DNA of 64,000 nucleotides, from positions 930,001-994,000 of the forward strand of contig NZ_CP134145.1 of NCBI RefSeq assembly GCF_031583595.1. Reading direction: 5' to 3'. A program made the position numbers and the translations under genes. The notes under the pieces were generated by a model. It saw only the letters and a list, made by a program, of their open reading frames with translations. It was not told the origin of the DNA and made no database searches. The stretch comes from Thalassotalea psychrophila. Its GTDB lineage: Bacteria; Pseudomonadota; Gammaproteobacteria; Enterobacterales; Alteromonadaceae. Below are positions 38,781 to 47,766 of this stretch, piece by piece. Position 1 is the first letter of the stretch, and every line of letters begins with the position of its first letter.

Positions 38781-38804
38781 TTACTTAGTTAGAACTTGAA
38801 AACT

Positions 38805-38832
38805 AAAGCCACATCACTTGATGTGGCTTTTT
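38805..38832 (+). terminator. Rho-independent terminator of the 865-residue receptor gene
   Basis: Stem AAAGCCACATCA (38805-38816) / TGATGTGGCTTT (38819-38830) followed by T. Confidence 0.9.
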
Positions 38833-38833
38833 A

Positions 38834-38881
38834 ATTCAGGGATGAATTAACTTAGAATTACTAGGGATGGTTCAAATTCTG
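38834..38881 (+). repeat. Terminator-linked structured repeat, divergent core
   Basis: Small hairpin ATTC-agggat-GAAT (38834-38847), then AGAATT (38854-38859) pairing with AATTCT (38875-38880). The core is altered (ACTAGGGATGG) and the four bases TTCA before the 3' arm match the usual bulge position. Confidence 0.7.
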
Positions 38882-38951
38882 TTACTTGCATCAAAATACA
38901 AATTCATTCATTATTTATTTCATAATACCTCTAATAAATTTTTTCCCGTTT

Positions 38952-40412
38952 ATGTCATCGATTATTTTAGCCAATCAATATTTTTCGCAAGGTCAGTTTA
39001 AAAAAGCAGAGCAGGTGTATAAACAATTACTTGGCGAAAATAAAACCGATATAAATGCATTGTTTGGTCTTGGAAAAGTTGCACTGCAATTAAATAGTTT
39101 TCAACAAGCCTATAATTTATTTGTACGTTGTTTATCAGTCAGCACCAATCAGCCGGCTATTTATTTGGCACTAGCAACAGCTTGTAAAAAGTTAATGCAA
39201 ATTGAAAAAGCAGAACAAGCGCTACTAGCTGCTTATCGATTGAACGAAACTCTAGTGAATACTCTTGCTGAATTAGCTGTACTTTATTGTGAAATCGGAA
39301 GTTTTGATAAAAGTGAGAGATACATAACTGAGTTGCAAAAGGTTGAACCTGAAAATATTCAGGCGTTCTCTTTGTTAGTACGAATGCAGAAAATTTCTTT
39401 TAACGACAGTTCATATAAACAATTAATAACAAAGATGATAGATATTCTTTCATCAAACTCTCAACAGTTATCAAATAAAGACAAAGCAAATTTAAGTTAT
39501 AGTTTTGCTGAGCTTTATCATAGAAATAAACAATTTGATCAAGCGTTTAAATATTTTAATAAAGCGAATGAAATCCAACTGGCTGAAATCAATTTTCGAG
39601 TTGAAGACATGAAGCCTTTTTTTAATAGTATAGTTAATGTGTTTGATCGTACGCTGTTAAACACTCCATCGACTGATATTAAGATTGAAGAATTTAAAGA
39701 TAAAGTTACGCCAATATTTATTGTTGGCCAACCGCGGTCAGGCTCAACTTTATTAGAGCAGTTATTAACAAACCATACTGAAATCTGTACCGGCGGTGAA
39801 TTATCGTTCATGGCTGAAGATATTGCTAATGGTATGTACCAAATAACAGGTAAAGAGTTTCCACACGCCTGCCAACAAATTAATGATAAACACAAATCAT
39901 TACTTGGCGAACATTATCTCAAACAAATACGGAGTATTGCTCCACAAGCAAAGAATATCATTGATAAAATGCCGAGTAATTATCAATCGATTGGTTTGAT
40001 CAAACAACTTATGCCACATGCCAAAGTCATCCATATTACTCGTAATAAAACAGATGTCGGTTGGTCAATATTCCGCAACAATTTTGAAGCACTTGAGCCT
40101 TACTTTTGTTCACTCAGTGAAATTGCTGAATATCAAAAGCAATACCAAATAATTATGGAACATTGGCAAACAATTATGCCTGAATTTATCCATAATATTG
40201 CCTATGAAGATTTAGTAGAAAACCCGGAAACTGCAATAAAGAATATTCTTGAATTTTGTCAGCTTGATTTGCAAAAACAATGCTATGAGTTAAAAAATGA
40301 ATCTGCTTTTATCTCAACACTAAGTGATGTGCAATTAAGACAGGGCATTAAAAAGAAAGGGAACAGCAGTTGGCAGAGTTATAAGAAGTATTTAAAGCCG
40401 ATTTTGTCATAA
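38952..40412 (+). CDS. TPR-repeat sulfotransferase
   Basis: Protein of 486 residues with N-terminal TPR repeats (about 5-230, for example YFSQGQFKKAEQVYKQLL) and a C-terminal sulfotransferase domain (about 250-480). The 5'-phosphosulfate loop for PAPS is VGQPRSGST (258-266), and a 3'-phosphate-binding stretch ITRNKTDVGWS lies about 105 residues later. It should transfer sulfate to a protein or small acceptor. I use the ATG at 38952; a TTG at 38886 would add 22 hydrophobic residues that could form an anchor, and neither has a good ribosome-binding site. The preceding TonB receptor is a possible functional partner. Confidence 0.88.
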   Translation: MSSIILANQYFSQGQFKKAEQVYKQLLGENKTDINALFGLGKVALQLNSFQQAYNLFVRCLSVSTNQPAIYLALATACKKLMQIEKAEQALLAAYRLNETLVNTLAELAVLYCEIGSFDKSERYITELQKVEPENIQAFSLLVRMQKISFNDSSYKQLITKMIDILSSNSQQLSNKDKANLSYSFAELYHRNKQFDQAFKYFNKANEIQLAEINFRVEDMKPFFNSIVNVFDRTLLNTPSTDIKIEEFKDKVTPIFIVGQPRSGSTLLEQLLTNHTEICTGGELSFMAEDIANGMYQITGKEFPHACQQINDKHKSLLGEHYLKQIRSIAPQAKNIIDKMPSNYQSIGLIKQLMPHAKVIHITRNKTDVGWSIFRNNFEALEPYFCSLSEIAEYQKQYQIIMEHWQTIMPEFIHNIAYEDLVENPETAIKNILEFCQLDLQKQCYELKNESAFISTLSDVQLRQGIKKKGNSSWQSYKKYLKPILS

Positions 40413-40428
40413 GAACGAAGCCGGCTTT
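40394..40428. terminator. Possible bidirectional terminator
   Basis: AAAGCCG (40394-40400) and CGGCTTT (40422-40428) pair across a 21-nt loop that includes the sulfotransferase stop codon, between two convergent genes. The stem is short, so support is modest. Confidence 0.35.
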
Positions 40429-40453
40429 AAATATTAAATAAGCAGCAGAAAAT

Positions 40454-41746
40454 CTAATGCTTAGCCATATAATCCATGGTTAATCCAACCATAGCTTTAA
40501 TGCCCGTTTGCATTCCACTTTCATCAACAAAAAATTCAGGAGTGTGATGAGCTGGAGCATCACTTTTTTTCACATCTAGTGGTTTACCACCAACGCCTAA
40601 AAATAACCCTGGAACTTGTTCTTGGTAAAATGAAAAGTCTTCAGCACCCGTTTGTGCTTTTGCTTGTACAACATTTTCAGACCCTAGTGCTGCTTGTAGA
40701 CCCGGTAGCATTTCACGCATCAACTCAGGTTTGTTATACGTTACAGGGTAATTAGCGCCAAAAGGCACGGTTACTTCAACTGTTGCGTTCATACTGGCGG
40801 CAATTGATGTAGCTTTTCGTGTAACTGCCTCGCGAATTTGATCGCGCATTTGTGGGTTTAAAGAGCGTAATGTACCAATGATCTCGACTTCGTTAGGAAT
40901 AATATTGCTGCGTACGCCACCATGAATACTACCAACGGTAACAACTCCAGCATCTTCAATAAGTTCGAGTTCGCGCGATACTATGGTTTGTAAACCCATG
41001 ATAATTTGCGCAGAGGTAACAATAGGGTCGACACTCTTCCAAGGATAGGCGCCGTGAGCTTGTTTACCTTTCACTAATATTTTAAAGGTATCTACCGCGG
41101 CTAATGTGCCGCCTTCGCGGTAATCAATTTTTCCAACATCTAAGTCTGACCATATATGCAGACCAAAAATAACATCAACATCTGGTGATTTCATTACCCC
41201 TTCTTTAACCATTAACTCTGCTCCGCCTTCCTCTCCAACTGGAGCACCTTCTTCAGCTGGTTGGAAAATGAATTTAACTTTACCGGTTAATTTATCTTTG
41301 TTTTCTGCAAGAATTTTAGCTGTACCTAATAGCATAGCAATGTGCGTATCGTGTCCACAGGCGTGCATTACACCTGTTTGAGCACCGTTATAGTCTGTAG
41401 TTGCTTTAGAGGCAAAAGGTAGACTTGATGTTTCGGTAACAGGTAAGCCATCAATATCAGCACGCAAGGCAACCACAGGGCCAGGTTTGCCTGAATCTAA
41501 GATAGCAACAACGCCAGTATGAGCAATGCCGGTTTGAACATCCAAGCCTAATTTGTTTAGCTCTGTTGCTATAGTTTTAGCTGTTTCAAACTCTCTGTTT
41601 GACAGTTCAGGGTGTTGATGAAAGTGCCTACGCCACTTTATTACATCTTGCTCTACATCTTCTACCCAAGAATCTAAAGGAGCAGCATACGTAACGTTTG
41701 AAATGACCAATAAAGGTAATAATAGTTTTTTAATCATGATATTCAC
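40454..41746 (-). CDS. Exported M20-family amidohydrolase
   Basis: Zinc/manganese peptidase-like hydrolase of 430 residues from the hippurate/IAA-amino-acid amidohydrolase group (M20D), which cleaves amide bonds of N-acyl amino acids. It has a signal peptide (about 1-21, ending VTYA). Metal-site motifs are MHACGHDTH (about 126-134), FQPAEEG (about 161-167), GLHIW and a C-terminal AHHTPEF. Its export suggests periplasmic scavenging. An ATG three codons in (MIKK) is an equally good start. Confidence 0.92.
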   Translation of the reverse strand: MNIMIKKLLLPLLVISNVTYAAPLDSWVEDVEQDVIKWRRHFHQHPELSNREFETAKTIATELNKLGLDVQTGIAHTGVVAILDSGKPGPVVALRADIDGLPVTETSSLPFASKATTDYNGAQTGVMHACGHDTHIAMLLGTAKILAENKDKLTGKVKFIFQPAEEGAPVGEEGGAELMVKEGVMKSPDVDVIFGLHIWSDLDVGKIDYREGGTLAAVDTFKILVKGKQAHGAYPWKSVDPIVTSAQIIMGLQTIVSRELELIEDAGVVTVGSIHGGVRSNIIPNEVEIIGTLRSLNPQMRDQIREAVTRKATSIAASMNATVEVTVPFGANYPVTYNKPELMREMLPGLQAALGSENVVQAKAQTGAEDFSFYQEQVPGLFLGVGGKPLDVKKSDAPAHHTPEFFVDESGMQTGIKAMVGLTMDYMAKH

Positions 41747-41844
41747 TTTTATTATTGTTAGTAAATAACAGACTAAGACAAATTGTAAAAATTGGAAAGG
41801 TTTTTAGAGGTATTGAAGAGTGTACTTCAGAGTTAGAGGGAGCT

Positions 41845-42036
41845 TTATAGCTCCCACTCATCTTCATCAAGCAATTCTTTTAATCGTTTTTTCTCAAGTA
41901 ACTCATCTATACGTTTACGGGTAACGGCGTTATTTGCTTTACCTAAATCTTTATCTGCATTGGCAGAAATATTTTCTTGATAGCCATCATCGCCAATATT
42001 AGCTTCGGCATTTTCAATAATTTTACTTCCGGTCAT
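41845..42036 (-). CDS. Small charged protein, PA3496-like
   Basis: Protein of 63 residues with an acidic, flexible N-terminus and a charged C-terminal helix, KRIDELLEKKRLKELLDEDEWEL without a membrane span. The pattern R-x-I-(D/E)-x-x-L-E-x-K-x-L-(K/R) with a terminal acidic/aromatic end resembles the PA3496 family of putative envelope-integrity proteins. I rely on pattern memory, so the family name is tentative. AGGAAG stands 5 nt before the ATG, supporting a real gene. Confidence 0.62.
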   Translation of the reverse strand: MTGSKIIENAEANIGDDGYQENISANADKDLGKANNAVTRKRIDELLEKKRLKELLDEDEWEL

Positions 42037-42289
42037 TATTGCTTCCTAATTCGCACTAAACTTTAGTGCTGTAATCTCATCACCTATTTTGAAAAATAGG
42101 CAAATTTTTATCATTCGTCAAACAAAAAATTAATAAAAAAGTTCAACTGCTTAGAATTTGTTCGAGCCAGTGTTTATATGTATTTTGTAAGTTATTGTAG
42201 TGTTTTACTTTTGTGAACTATTTGACTAAAGACCGATAAAATTCGAATATGATATAAATAATTGTGAATATTTAAAAATAAGAAGAAAC

Positions 42290-43039
42290 ATGCAAAGACA
42301 AAATATTATTATCACCGGCGCAAGTTCAGGTTTGGGCTATACAATGGCGCAACAATTCGCCAAATTAGGGCGAAACTTAATATTGTGTGCCAGACGAATA
42401 GAAAGTCTAAAACAATTAAAAGTTGAGCTAGAAGAAATAAACTCTTCAATTGAAATATTGATTGTTGAACTTGACGTAAATGACCATGAACAAGTCTTTA
42501 AGGTTTTCAAAGAAGCTAAAGATAAGTTTGGAAGTATAGATCGAGTGATCGTTAATGCCGGCATTGGCAAAGGAGCGTCACTAGGGACAGGTTATTTTAA
42601 AGCGAATAAAGAAACCGCTATGACAAACTTTGTTGCTGCACTAGCTCAATGTGAAGCCGCATTAGAGATATTTAGAGAGCAAAACTTTGGCCACTTGGTA
42701 ACTATTTCATCGGTGAGCTCACAAAAAGGTTTTAGAGGAGCATTTAACGTTTACGCTGCTACTAAGGCTGCTATTGCTTCTCTTACAGAAGGTATACGCA
42801 TTGATTTGCTAAATACTCCAATTAAAGTCACAACCATTCATCCTGGTTATATTCGAACTGAAATTTCTCATGCGACAAAGAAACAGCCATTTACAGTTGA
42901 TGTTGAAACTGGTTGTAAAACAATTGTAAAAGCTATTGAGAAAGAAGTTAATGTAGCATTTGTACCAACTTGGCCTTGGGCAATGATGCGTTATGTTTTA
43001 CCTATGCTACCACTGTCTGTCATGCGCAAATTTAGCTGA
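42290..43039 (+). CDS. Short-chain dehydrogenase/reductase
   Basis: Classical SDR of 249 residues with NAD(P)-binding TGASSGLG (9-16), NAG (89-91), catalytic S140/S141, Y155 and K159 (YAATK). CARR at 33-36 favours NADP. It ends with a hydrophobic stretch containing WPWAMMRYVLPMLPL, possibly membrane-associated, as in DltE/SadH-like oxidoreductases. The substrate cannot be assigned. AAGAAGAAA precedes the ATG. Confidence 0.9.
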   Translation: MQRQNIIITGASSGLGYTMAQQFAKLGRNLILCARRIESLKQLKVELEEINSSIEILIVELDVNDHEQVFKVFKEAKDKFGSIDRVIVNAGIGKGASLGTGYFKANKETAMTNFVAALAQCEAALEIFREQNFGHLVTISSVSSQKGFRGAFNVYAATKAAIASLTEGIRIDLLNTPIKVTTIHPGYIRTEISHATKKQPFTVDVETGCKTIVKAIEKEVNVAFVPTWPWAMMRYVLPMLPLSVMRKFS

Positions 43040-43063
43040 TGCTACTATTATAAAGTAAAGCTT

Positions 43064-43109
43064 AAAAATGAAACAGCCAGCACCTTAAGGGGGAAGGTAC
43101 TGACTGTTT
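43064..43109 (-). terminator. Terminator between the SDR and DUF3718 genes
   Basis: Long stem AAACAGCCAGCACCTT (43071-43086) / AAGGTACTGACTGTTT (43094-43109) with two wobble or mismatched pairs. On the minus strand it runs into TTT and then ATTTTT, so it best serves the DUF3718 gene and may work in both directions. Confidence 0.75.
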
Positions 43110-43138
43110 GAAACGAAGGTAATACTTTAAATGTAGAA

Positions 43139-43477
43139 TTAGAAGTTAACCGCATATACTTGTGCTATATCTACAATTGAGCTATCACCAAGACGTTTCT
43201 CTAAATGATTAGCTGTTTTATCTGCACCGCTGTTTTCGGCAAAACTGATAATATCCTCGCCATTACATACAACTTTTAACGCGACTGTTTTTTCTGATAA
43301 ACGATGGCTTTTAATGGTTTTACGCATATCTAATAAATTATTGCTTTGCGCTGATTTACATACGCTAATTAATGCTGATTCCATATAAGGGCTCATTGGT
43401 GCTGCACTGGTAGTGAATGCAGTTAATAAAGTTACTGAAGTTAAACCTGCTAATGCTAATGTAGTTAAAGTTTTCAT
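43139..43477 (-). CDS. DUF3718 family exported protein
   Basis: Small exported protein of 112 residues with a signal peptide (1-25, ending TSAA). The mature part has two cysteines (SVCKSAQ and KVVCNGED) in the DUF3718 pattern, probably linked by a disulfide. The family is restricted largely to Alteromonadales/Vibrionales and has no established function. It has its own terminator. Confidence 0.82.
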   Translation of the reverse strand: MKTLTTLALAGLTSVTLLTAFTTSAAPMSPYMESALISVCKSAQSNNLLDMRKTIKSHRLSEKTVALKVVCNGEDIISFAENSGADKTANHLEKRLGDSSIVDIAQVYAVNF

Positions 43478-43930
43478 TATGTTGCTCCGGCTGATGGCTA
43501 TTATTTATTGGCTAAAATTATTAATGTTGTTAATTGCTGCTGCCCTTTAATAGTTGCCTATTTTTCAGTAAAAGTTGTTAATGAAAAATTGCTAGGTGTA
43601 ACTGATTTATTCAGAGCTGTTTCTTACAAAAAGCAAAAATTGCTGTTAATTCAGTACCATTAACTAAACTTCTTAGTTTTTAAAATGTGTAGCTTGAAAT
43701 ATTCATTTACATTCATGCATAAATATTCAGTTAAATTAAATTTTGTTGCACGTTAAGTGGTAGGTTTGATGCGACGAAATTTTAACTATTTTTAAGTTTC
43801 TCTTGCCAGTAGTTGAATTTAACTGATAAAGTACTGGATAAATATCCATTAGTTGCTATTTTGAAGCTGGGTATACATAAAAAATAAATGCTAATATCAC
43901 TAACATTAGTCACAAATAAAAGGGATCACA
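43478..43930. other. AT-rich intergenic region before yebG
   Basis: These 453 nt must hold the promoter of the DUF3718 gene (minus) and that of yebG (plus). CTGGGTATACATAAAA at 43867-43882 resembles only one half of a LexA box. No other structure or ORF is convincing. Confidence 0.4.
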
Positions 43931-44284
43931 ATGGCAGTAGAAAGTCGTTTTGTAGTCATTCGCAACGGGGTGGAGGTAGAAACATTTATGGATAAGAAAG
44001 CTGCAGATGAGTATGACAAAATGCTCGATATGGCAGATAGCCTGTCCGATTTGTTTGACCAATCGTCATTACAACTTGCTGAAAAAGAAGTTGAAGAAAT
44101 TAGCGTGTTTATCGCCAAACATCGCGAAGATGTACTTGTAGCGTTACAAGCTAAAAAGCCAAAACCAAAGCCAATAGTACCTGCAGCAAAGGTTGATGAG
44201 GTTATTGAAGAAGCTACTGTTAAACCAGTAAAAGCAAAAGCTAAGGCAAAAAGTGTTAAAACTAAAAGTGCAGAAAAAGAGTAG
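43931..44284 (+). CDS. yebG: YebG family protein (DNA-damage-inducible in E. coli)
   Basis: Protein of 117 residues whose first 75 match E. coli YebG: MAVESRFVVIRNG, then KKAADEYDKMLDMADSL. In E. coli it is LexA-controlled; here no full LexA box is visible. The C-terminal 40 residues are a Lys/Ala/Pro-rich tail (AKKPKPKP, VKAKAKAKSVKTK), longer and more basic than in E. coli and likely to contact nucleic acid (inference). AAAGGGA precedes the ATG. The next gene begins 8 nt later, suggesting an operon. Confidence 0.88.
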   Translation: MAVESRFVVIRNGVEVETFMDKKAADEYDKMLDMADSLSDLFDQSSLQLAEKEVEEISVFIAKHREDVLVALQAKKPKPKPIVPAAKVDEVIEEATVKPVKAKAKAKSVKTKSAEKE

Positions 44285-44292
44285 ATTTATTT

Positions 44293-44997
44293 TTGTCTGT
44301 ACTTGAATATCAACTCGTTCGTAGTAGTAAGCGTAAAACTGTGAGCTTACAAGTTAAAGCCGGTAAGGTTAGGGTACTTGCACCTATGAAGCTTGCCGAG
44401 CAGTACATTAATGATATAGTTCGTGAAAAATCTCCGTGGTTACAGTTAAAAATAACAGAGCAACTTAACCATTTTGAAAATCAGTATGTAAGAGAATACC
44501 AGGCTGGTGAGATTTATTATTATCAAGGTAAGCGCTATACATTATTGATTGAACGAGCTGAAACAACCGGTGTTTTAATTGTTGATAACACTATAGTTAT
44601 CAGTTTGAAAAATTTAGATATTCATAAAGTAGAGCTTGGCCATCAGGTTAAGAAAGTCCTTCACGCTTGGTATGTTAATGAGGCAAAACAATTACTTAGT
44701 AACCGGTTTGAGGTTCAATGCAACCATACTAAACTTAATGCTTCATCTTTAAAAATTCGTTATTATAAAAGCCGATGGGGCAGTTGTGATGCAAAACAGC
44801 GAATAAATCTTAATTGGCTGTTAGTAATGGCACCCATTGAAGTTATTGATTATGTGATTATTCATGAGCTGTGCCATACCATTCACCTCAATCATTCAAG
44901 TAAGTACTGGCAGCTGGTCTCTGAGTTATATCCAAATTTCAAACAAGCAAAAGCCTGGCTTAAGCAACATCAACAGCACCTTTACTGGCAAAATTAG
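44293..44997 (+). CDS. YgjP-like metal-dependent hydrolase (SprT/WLM-type zincin)
   Basis: Zincin-like protein of 234 residues of the YgjP/DUF45 family. The metal motif is HELCH (191-195) with a further histidine at 201 (LNHSSKYW), preceded by the family signature SRWGSCD (160-166). The function is uncertain; related families cleave DNA-bound proteins. The start is TTG with an AAAGAG site inside the end of yebG, 8 nt from its stop, indicating translational coupling; MSVLEYQLVRSSKRKT matches the usual family N-terminus. Confidence 0.85.
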   Translation: MSVLEYQLVRSSKRKTVSLQVKAGKVRVLAPMKLAEQYINDIVREKSPWLQLKITEQLNHFENQYVREYQAGEIYYYQGKRYTLLIERAETTGVLIVDNTIVISLKNLDIHKVELGHQVKKVLHAWYVNEAKQLLSNRFEVQCNHTKLNASSLKIRYYKSRWGSCDAKQRINLNWLLVMAPIEVIDYVIIHELCHTIHLNHSSKYWQLVSELYPNFKQAKAWLKQHQQHLYWQN

Positions 44998-45129
44998 CAA
45001 AACAACCACAGTTGAAATTCACCAGTTGCTATATGTTATTCTAAAATATTGTCTATAACGTAATGTTTTATGCACATTTACATCCAATTACCTGTTGACA
45101 GTTTTTCTAGCCTAAGGCAGAGTAGGGGC

Positions 45130-45201
45130 ATGAACATAATTATGCACAAAATCATTATTCTAACCACCACCATTCGAATTCGAATTGGGGTCATTGGCTA
45201 G
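45130..45201 (+). CDS. thrL: thr operon leader peptide
   Basis: A 23-codon ORF 108 nt before thrA. Translation gives MNIIMHKIIIL, then three threonines in a row (ACC ACC ACC), then IRIRIGVIG and TAG. Nine isoleucine and three threonine codons make it a textbook sensor of charged tRNA-Thr and tRNA-Ile, like E. coli thrL though the sequence differs. The attenuator hairpin follows at 45224-45262. The codons for IRIRI create the palindrome ATTCGAATTCGAAT (45172-45185), which may act as a pause hairpin. Stalling at these codons would allow readthrough into thrABC. Confidence 0.9.
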   Translation: MNIIMHKIIILTTTIRIRIGVIG

Positions 45202-45223
45202 CGTGTAAAATAAAATATTTTCG

Positions 45224-45262
45224 AAGCCCGTGACCTGAAAAGTTCACGGGCTTATTTGTTTT
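45224..45262 (+). terminator. Attenuator of the thr operon
   Basis: Stem AAGCCCGTGA (45224-45233) / TCACGGGCTT (45244-45253), then ATTTGTTTT. It lies 22 nt after the leader stop codon and 47 nt before thrA, the position expected of a transcription attenuator. Confidence 0.9.
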
Positions 45263-45309
45263 AAGAGTTGCAAAAAAATCAGTTTTAAATTTTCTAAGGA
45301 AGTAAGTAA

Positions 45310-47766
45310 ATGAGAGTACTTAAATTTGGTGGTTCATCATTAGCGAATGCCGATCGTTTTATCAAAGTATGTGACATTATCAAAGATAAAAGCCAGCAAT
45401 CACCAGTATCTGTGGTGGTATCGGCACCAAAAGGGATCACCAACCACTTGGTTGCACTTACCGAAAACCTTAATGAAGGCGAAGAGTTAGAACAAAGTCT
45501 TGCGCACTTACATCAAGCAGTAGAAAATATTTTTGATGGCTTAGCTCAGTCAGATGTTAATTTTAATCGCCAACATGCGGAACAAGCCCTACTCAGATGG
45601 AGCAATCAATTGAAGCGCTGGTTAGAGGGGGCAGCAATGCTAAGCTTTTGCCCTGATCATATTCGTGCTTGTGTAATAAGCCTTGGTGAAAGACTCAGTG
45701 TTGCCATTCTTGAAGCGTTGCTTACCAGTGAAGAACAAGCTCTTACAATATTGGAGCCAGAGCAATTTTTGAAAACCAATGAATCGTCATTAAACGCGGT
45801 TGCTGATTTAGTACTAGCCAGACAATTGTTTGTTGAACAGTATCCTAATCAGCAACGTATATCGTTAATGCCAGGCTTTATTGGTGTGGCACCTTCTGGA
45901 CAAGTAACAACACTTGGGCGCAATGGTTCAGATTATTCTGCTGCAGTACTTTCTGTTTGTGCTAATGCTGAATGCTGTGAAATTTGGACCGATGTTGATG
46001 GTGTCTATAATGCCGATCCTCGTTTAATCAAAGATGCTAAATTACTTGATCATCTTTCTTATCAAGAAGCAATGGAGTTGTCATACTTTGGAGCAAAAGT
46101 ACTGCATCCAAAAACAATCGGTCCTATCGCTCAGTATCACATCCCTTGTTTGATCAAGAACACCACTAACCCGGAAGCTAAGGGCACACTTATTTCTGCT
46201 GAAGATAAAGGCGAAAAACAAGTTAAAGCAATCTCAAACCTTGATGAACTCACTATGGTGAATGTTTCTGGTCCAGGAATGAAAGGCATGGTCGGTATGG
46301 CAAGTAGAGTGTTCGCTTGTATGAGTCAAGCAAATATTTCTCTGGTAATGATCAGTCAATCATCGTCAGAATACTGCATCAGTTTTTGTATTTATTCACA
46401 AGATGCCTATCGTGCACAACAATGCTTACAACAAGAGTTTGAATTAGAGCTATTGAATCAATTATTAGAACCAATAGAGTTACAATCACACTTATCAATT
46501 GTTTCTTTGGTTGGTGATGGTATGCATCAACAACGTGGTGTTGCCGGTAAATTATTTAGCTCACTTGCGCAAGCTCGAGTAAATGTAATTGCTATTGCTC
46601 AAGATTCTTCAGAACGCAGTATTTCAGTGGTAATTGAACAGCGAAAATGTACTGATGCATTAAAAGTTTGTCATCAAAACTTTTTCTCTCATCGTCAATC
46701 TATTGATGCTTTTATCGTTGGTTGTGGTGTTGTAGGCAGTGAATTGTTACAACAAATTGGCAGGCAGCAAGCTCATTTAAAGGCGAATGGCGTAGATTTA
46801 AAAGTTTACGGTATCGCAAATAGTAAAGGTATGGGTTTTAAGGTTAATGGTTTAGACATGGCTAACTGGCATGAAGAAATGCAAAGCGATGTTAAGCCTT
46901 TATCAGTAGATTCAGTTAAAAACTTTGCTCGTAACAATCACCTTATTAACCCTGTCTTAGTCGATTGTACATCGAATGAAGATTTAGCCCTCACTTATGC
47001 TGATTACCTAGCTGAAGGTTTTCATGTTGTTACACCAAACAAAAAAGCTAATACAGATAGTTGGGCATATTATTTAAAACTTAGAGAATGTGCCAAAAAG
47101 ACTAATCGCTTATTCTTATATGAAACTAATGTAGGCGCTGGCTTGCCGGTAATTGATACACTACAAAACTTGTTTAAAGCCGGTGATGAGTTAGTTCAAT
47201 TTGAAGGGGTTTTATCAGGTTCATTGTCGTATATCTTTGGTAAGTTGGATGAAGGTATGTCACTTTCAGAAGCTACTGAAATAGCGAAAAGTAACGGCTT
47301 TACCGAACCGGACCCTCGTGAAGATTTAAGCGGTATGGATGTTGCGCGCAAGTTACTGATCATGGCACGTGAAGCTGGTATGCCACTGGAATTACACAAT
47401 ATTAAAGTTGAACCTGTACTACCAGAAAGCTTTGATGACTCGGGTAGCATTGATGAATTTATGGCGCGTTTACCTGAACTTAATTCTGAGTTTGCGGATA
47501 AAGTTTCACAAGCAGCAAGTGATGGTAAAGTCTTACGTTATGTAGGCTCTATAAATAATGGCGAATGCCAAGTATCAATTGAAGCGGTAGATGCAAGCCA
47601 TCCAATGTATGCAATTAAAGATGGTGAGAATGCATTATCTATTCTAAGTAAATACTATCAGCCAATTCCTTTAGTACTACGTGGATACGGTGCTGGTGCT
47701 GCAGTAACTGCTGCGGGAATATTCTCTGATGTACTTAGAACTCAGGCTTGGAAGCAGGAATTATAA
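45310..47766 (+). CDS. thrA: Bifunctional aspartokinase/homoserine dehydrogenase I
   Basis: Fusion enzyme of 818 residues that phosphorylates aspartate and later reduces aspartate semialdehyde to homoserine. The aspartokinase part (about 1-290) starts with LKFGGSSLA, two ACT domains (about 310-460) form the threonine-sensing regulatory module, and homoserine dehydrogenase (about 465-818) has [12 protein letters not shown] and the [12 protein letters not shown] substrate region. Length matches E. coli ThrA (820). AAGGAAG precedes the ATG. Its stop overlaps the thrB start in TAATG. Control is by the upstream leader and, by homology, threonine feedback. Confidence 0.97.
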   Translation: MRVLKFGGSSLANADRFIKVCDIIKDKSQQSPVSVVVSAPKGITNHLVALTENLNEGEELEQSLAHLHQAVENIFDGLAQSDVNFNRQHAEQALLRWSNQLKRWLEGAAMLSFCPDHIRACVISLGERLSVAILEALLTSEEQALTILEPEQFLKTNESSLNAVADLVLARQLFVEQYPNQQRISLMPGFIGVAPSGQVTTLGRNGSDYSAAVLSVCANAECCEIWTDVDGVYNADPRLIKDAKLLDHLSYQEAMELSYFGAKVLHPKTIGPIAQYHIPCLIKNTTNPEAKGTLISAEDKGEKQVKAISNLDELTMVNVSGPGMKGMVGMASRVFACMSQANISLVMISQSSSEYCISFCIYSQDAYRAQQCLQQEFELELLNQLLEPIELQSHLSIVSLVGDGMHQQRGVAGKLFSSLAQARVNVIAIAQDSSERSISVVIEQRKCTDALKVCHQNFFSHRQSIDAFIVGCGVVGSELLQQIGRQQAHLKANGVDLKVYGIANSKGMGFKVNGLDMANWHEEMQSDVKPLSVDSVKNFARNNHLINPVLVDCTSNEDLALTYADYLAEGFHVVTPNKKANTDSWAYYLKLRECAKKTNRLFLYETNVGAGLPVIDTLQNLFKAGDELVQFEGVLSGSLSYIFGKLDEGMSLSEATEIAKSNGFTEPDPREDLSGMDVARKLLIMAREAGMPLELHNIKVEPVLPESFDDSGSIDEFMARLPELNSEFADKVSQAASDGKVLRYVGSINNGECQVSIEAVDASHPMYAIKDGENALSILSKYYQPIPLVLRGYGAGAAVTAAGIFSDVLRTQAWKQEL

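Noticed and set aside
43867..43882. LexA box before yebG
   Set aside because: Only the CTG half and a TATA core fit; the CAG half is AAA.
45095..45123. TTGACA as the -35 of the thr promoter
   Set aside because: The hexamer 17 bp downstream (CAGAGT) is a poor -10 and would place the start almost on the thrL ATG.
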